NCBI GenBank assembly: GCA_944989445.1
Contig: CALYLW010001083.1
Location: forward strand, 299,106 to 363,105
Direction of reading: 5' to 3'
DNA: 64,000 bases
Origin: Ampullaceana balthica
Lineage: Eukaryota > Mollusca > Gastropoda > Lymnaeidae
The translations under genes were made by a program, and so were the position numbers. Of this stretch, positions 26,501 through 32,500 are shown piece by piece. The notes under the pieces are model-generated. The model was given only the letters and a program-made list of their open reading frames with translations, searched no databases and had not been told where the DNA came from. How positions within the stretch are numbered: position 1 is the stretch's first letter; every line of letters starts with the position of its first letter.

Positions 26501-29500
26501 ACAAAGTATATCAACTTTTGGAAGAGAGATTATGGGATGACCCCAGCATGGTATGTCTCTGTGTTATTTGGACAAATATTGAAATGATATGACAAATAAA
26601 TTACTTTGAATTTAAAAAAAAGTAATGCTTAATTCAAACTTTGATTAAATGTTAAATCACTAATATTCAATTCAGAAGTTATTGTAATGGGTTTATCTAT
26701 GTATTAATTTAAGATGTGCATATTTATCTGTGTATTAAATTAAGATTTGCATATTTATCCATGTATTAATTTAAGATTTGCATATTTATCTATGTATTTA
26801 TTCAGGATGTGCGTTGGGCTGCTGCTAAATCTCTGACTGCACTTGGCATGTTCCCAAGAGCTTGTGATAATGTCATTATGTAAGGAGCAACTTCAGTTCA
26901 CACTTGGAATATTTGATTTTTTACATTAGAAATTATATCTGTGCAGAGCAAAGTTAACTTATGGAACATTTTCTGTGCACTCCATAAAAAAATATTGATA
27001 AATGTTATGTTAGATTGGGGTAGAGAGTAAATAACAGGTTCAAATGCAAATTCAGTTACACTTAAAAAACTAAATATTTGGAATTAAAATATATTTGAGG
27101 ATTACATTTCTATTTTGTAAAATATGTGACAAATTATTAAGGGTGTACCGGATTTTGGCTCTGGCTCCGGTAAATCCGGCCATTTTTACAAATCTGGCTC
27201 CGGTCCAATTTTGCTGGATCTGGGCCAGATTCGGCAACAGCACTCTAGCACTTCCAGTTTACTATTTTTCACTGATGTAAATAAGAATTTAAACAAAAAA
27301 AACAAAAAAACCCCCACTCATTTTGAATTTTAATGGTGCATTACTTCATGAATTTGTGGGACTTAAATACAGTGGTACGTCGGTATGTGTCTGCTTTGGT
27401 GTAAGTCCAACTCGGAACACGTCTTGTTAGGACGCGAAACATTTTGCTTAGTATATGACCTTTGTTTGGAATACGACCCGCGCCCTAGAACTTATATGGG
27501 GTCGTCCATAAATGACGCCACACAGTTTTGGCAGATTTCCACCCCTGTTGTCACATGTCGTCAAAAAAAGTTATCCTCCTCCTCAGATATGACGGTATAA
27601 ATTTTCGCCCCTCCCCCACCCCCAATAAAAGCCATATTTCTTATTTGAAAATGAGCATTTTTCAAACCGCTTTATTGTCATTAAGTATGTATTTAGTTAA
27701 GTGTAAGGCTTCACTCTAATATCATAACACGCAAGAAGCAATTTAAAACGTCATTTAATAAATTGTAAGCAATCAAAGATTTAAGTTTATTTAAAGTTGC
27801 GTGCTTTGATGTGACGTCATAGTTGTTTAAAACAACAAACCCTCCCCCTCGTCACACATCATAACAAATGTGTGACCCTCCTCTCCCCTAGGTGCGTGAT
27901 ATCATATATGGTCGGCCCAAAAAGTATGAGTCAGAATTGCACATCACGCTGCACAATGTTTCCTTTAAGCTGCGCAGCTACGGGGCCGTGCAGATATCTG
28001 AAAGACGCCGCGCAGCAGTTTAGAATTCCTGCGCAGTAAATTTTGTAAAATATAGCACAAAAAATGGTTGCTGTGCAACTTTGCACACAAGATTTTTTAC
28101 TTTCCACACGGACCAAAGAACGTTAGAGGGAACATTGATTGCGCATGCGTAGCATATATTAATGAATGCACACCGCGTGGTACTAAAGCAGTGTTGTTCA
28201 ACCGAAAATCGTTCACGGCACACTAAACTGGTAAAAAATTTGCTCGGCACACCTCACAAAAAAACAAGAAATCAGTGTTTAATTCAAAAGATGTTTCATA
28301 ATTAATGAGATACTTGAGCGTTTTCTTTGGAGCAGATGAGCTCAAAACGCGGCTCATTGCTGGATAAGCAAACTCTCATTTCTATGTCTATCATCTGCAG
28401 TCTTTCACGTTTTTTGGATTTGATTTCTGTCAGGGCAGAAAAACCAAGTTTGCATGGATATGAAGATCCAAAAGGTAGTAATAATTCGATTGCACGTTTA
28501 GCCAGTTGAGGGCATTCATGTCGGAGGGCCATCCAGAAAGCTGTGAGCTCTTTTTTTGCAAACTCATTTTTATGGATCATATCGTTTCTGATGTAGATCA
28601 AATTTTCTTGTTCAATCATCAACAGAACAGAAATATCTTGAACGGCGAATGGGTTCAAAACCCACTCATATTGCTGTGTTTCGAGCGATGGGAAGTAATT
28701 CAAAAAAGATGCTTGAAGATTTTGGAATGTTTTTTGGATATCAGCTGATAGTTGATCCTTTATCGATGACGCATTGACGCCTGGCAGGAAGTCAAATTTT
28801 TTGTTCTCAGCATTTTTAATCCAGACATGTAGTTTTTCTTTGAAAGCTAATTGTAATGATGTTCTCTTTCGCTCCTTGTAGACTCAAATTGAGGTTGTTC
28901 AATTTCTTTTGTTTGACCAAAAGATTCGCAATTTTATAGCTTGCTAATTGAGCTTTGACAGGAATTGAGTAACATTTCTTCGTTATTTTTTATTGCTGCT
29001 CTCAGTTGGACCGAATGGATGCGAAATAACTTTTCGGCTTGTTTTTCAATCCTGGATGATTTGAGTTCAGATGCCGCTTCAGTTTACTGGGGTTCATGGA
29101 CTCGTTGGACAATGCCATGTTACAATTACATGTAAGACAAAACGGAAGAGAAGGATCATTTGCACATTGTATGAAACCATACTCAAGATATTCCTCGTGA
29201 TATTTTCGTTTGGTAACATTCTTCTTGGATTTCGCAGCTCTCTCTCCATTTTGATGCTCACTGGAATCCTTCTGGCTTCTCTTCAAAAATTTATCCATAG
29301 CCGTCTGTAATTAAAAGTTTTTAAAAAAGTGAACAGCAGGAAAGGGTTTTTATTTACTTACAACAGATATTTATTCCCAATGGAGGAGAGAAATTTTGTA
29401 GCTTTCAAGAGATTCTCACAACCAGAACAATACAAACATGAAACGTTTTTATTCAATTCTTTTTCGGTTAAGGATATTTTTTTTCAAAACTTGAAGGTTC

Positions 29501-32500
29501 GAAAAGCCTAGCAATTTATGGTATTTTTGAAATCTTTCGCGGAAGACTAAAATTTTCTCGCGGCACACTAGTGTGCCGCGGCACACCGGTTGGACAACAC
29601 TGTACTAAAGTGTGTGAGTACGGCAGTTGCTACCATTCAGTCAAAAATTTGCGCAATAACTATAAACTGTCACTGTTGTTGCGAGTTGTAACTGAGCTGC
29701 CAATCTTCCAACTGAAAACAATGTGAAAACTAAAACTGAAACTGAAGACTAAAGATTAAAATGACTAAATTAACATTATGTGCTTATGTATTGTTTCATT
29801 TTGAACTTATGGAACTTAATATTACTTATTCTAATATAATAATTTTACATTTCAATGATTTGATATGAGTATATGTCATCATTGTCATAGTAATGAACTG
29901 CAGTAATGAACAGTCTAGTGACTCCACTCACCTAAGTCAAGTGATGTGGTACGTTATTTTGTTTTTTTATTTGTAAATCCGGCTCCGGCCAATTCTCACT
30001 TCATAAATCCGGCGAATCTGGCTCCGGCCGGATTTCAAAAATTGAATCCGGTACATCCCTACAAATGATTAAATTATGGGGTAAGTGTGCCATGCCACAT
30101 ATTTATGTGTGGTAAAATCTCATCATCTTTGTCAAACTCAATCTCTCTGTATAACTTCAGAAAACTCGAAGATGTCAAGGAAGAAAGCCGAGCGCAAGCT
30201 GTAGTTGCTGTTGTAAGTGTTGTGCCATTGTGGTTGAGGAGGGACTTGTCTATCAGTAGTATCAGTGGTTAACTGTATTTTTAGTGATGCATTACAGGTG
30301 TTGAATACTAAAGAAATATTATTTTTCTTCATTTAACATATTGATTTTTAAATATTCCCTTTGACAATTCGAAATAATTTTAAAAATAAAAATCCTAGAT
30401 ATAAATACGGGTGCAGTGGTTAAGAGGCAGCGCCCTTGCCTGGCTTACCGAGAGTCACGGCTTCGAGTACTGGTGAAGGCTGGGTGTTGTTCTCAGGGCT
30501 TAGGGCGTCCCTGAGTCAACCCAGCTCCGAATGGATACCCGACATCAGTTGGGGAAGTAACGGCGGCTGGGCATGGTGCTAGCCACACAATCCCCTAGTA
30601 TGAACTGGCTATAAAAACTTGTGAACGCTGCTTCACTTGCCCCATTGGCCAGTGTGGTCTGAAAGGGGAACTTTACTTCACTTTACTAGATATAAATATT
30701 TGATTTATGATATTATTATAGGGATGTTGTTATAGGGCTGAGATTGCATTCAGTTAATGTGTTGAACAATTTGGAGGGAACACTAAAAAAAGACACAAAA
30801 AGTCGTGTCAGCTAGAATCCTTCTTCAACTAACAAAAAAGAAAATACAGTAAAAAAATACTTTTTAAATGTGATGTCATTTTACTTTCCAAAGAACACAA
30901 CTACCTTCCATCCCTCATTGCTTATAAATCTTCTGACTTTATTTTGTCCTTTTACTTTTACTTGTCCTTTAAAATAAAAAGTTTTTGTTTGTTTGCTTTG
31001 CTGATGAAGAGTCTCCTTTTCTTTATTGTTGGCTTATTTCAGCTTTTCTTATATCTTGTCCAATAAATTTCTTTCAGTCTAGGGATGTGTCAATGAATGC
31101 ATAAGAATTAAAACACAGTTAAATACTAGTATGGAGATGAGTTGGTTTTTGTATGTAACTTGCTTACAATTTTTTTAAAGAATACTTTATTCTTAATATC
31201 AACTTATTAAGTAGTAGAGTGATGAGCTATTAATACTATTATATCTTCATTGTGTTATTTATTTATTTTACAGGGAACTCTGGGAATGAAAAATGAAAAA
31301 TTGATACGTCTCTTGCTGGAAATGCTAGAACTTGACTCAAGCGATTATGTTCGACTAATGGTATGTTCATTCTTTGACTAATGTTATGTTTATTATTAGA
31401 CTATGATATTTGCTTTATTGTTAATATAAAAGTATAAAACATAATTTACTTAACATATAATGAGCTACTATACATAAAAATTAAATTGAATTGGGTACAA
31501 TTAATACTTCAAATAGACTTATGATGTCATTTATGAGTCTAAATCAAGATTCACTGTTAAGAAGAAGAGATTTACTTGTCAAGAACCTAAACATTCACAT
31601 TGCAAAACAATGTTAAAAAACAACTGGAATTCTTATCATTAGGATAGACATTTTGTATTAATTGCTTAAAATATATTTATTTCAAATTCTTTGAGAACTC
31701 CATGTAAAATAATAAACGTACGTTAACATATGTCCCTTGGTATGACCAGATAATCAGAACATTCAGAGTACTGAAGCTAGCAGATAGGAGGATCATACGT
31801 TCCCTTAGGGAGAGAGAAAAACTTGATGGGACACTGGGCAGGTATGTATGTTTATGTCAGAGTACTGAAGCTAGCAGATAGGAGGATCATACGTTCCCTT
31901 AGGGAGAGAGAAAAACTTGATGGGACACTGGGCAGGTATGTATGTTAATGTCAGAGTACTGAAGCTAGCAGATAGGAGGATCATACGTTCCCTTAGGGAG
32001 AGAGAAAAACTTGATGGGACACTGGGCAGGTATGTATGTTTATGTCAGAGTACTGAAGCTAGCAGATAGGAGGATCATACGTTCCCTTAGGGAGAGAGAA
32101 AAACTTGATGGGACACTGGGCAGGTATGTATGTTTATGTCAGAGTACTGAAGCTAGCAGATAGGAGGATCATACGTTCCCTTAGGGAGAGAGAAAAACTT
32201 GATGGGACACTGGGCAGGTATGTATGTTTATGTCAGAGTACTGAAGCTAGCAAATAGGAGGATCATACGTTCCCTTAGGGAGAGAGAAAAACTTGATGGG
32301 ACACTGGGCAGGTATGTATGTTTATGTCAGAGTACTGAAGCTAGCAGATAGGAGGATCATACGTTCCCTTAGGGAGAGAGAAAAACTTGATGGGACATTG
32401 GGCAGGTATGTATGTTTATGTCAGAGTACTGAAGCTAGCAGATAGGAGGATCATACGTTCCCTTAGGGAGAGAGAAAAACTTGATGGGACACTGGGCAGG

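Larger units (their letters stand above)
27138..30061. mobile_element. Outer hAT-type element in intron 21, hosting nested insertions
   Basis: The left end TAAGGGTGTACCGGATT and the right end inverse TAGGGATGTACCGGATT match. The flanks CAAATTAT (27130-27137) and CAAATGAT (30062-30069) are an 8-bp duplication with one change. Both arms repeat CTGGCTCCGG...AAATCCGGC. No transposase of its own remains. It contains a PIF-like MITE, a TGTTCCCT MITE and a smaller hAT. Confidence 0.85.

Noticed and set aside
28327..28748. Plus-strand frames in the Buster-like hAT
   Set aside because: They are shadows of the minus-strand transposase remnant, which has clear family motifs.
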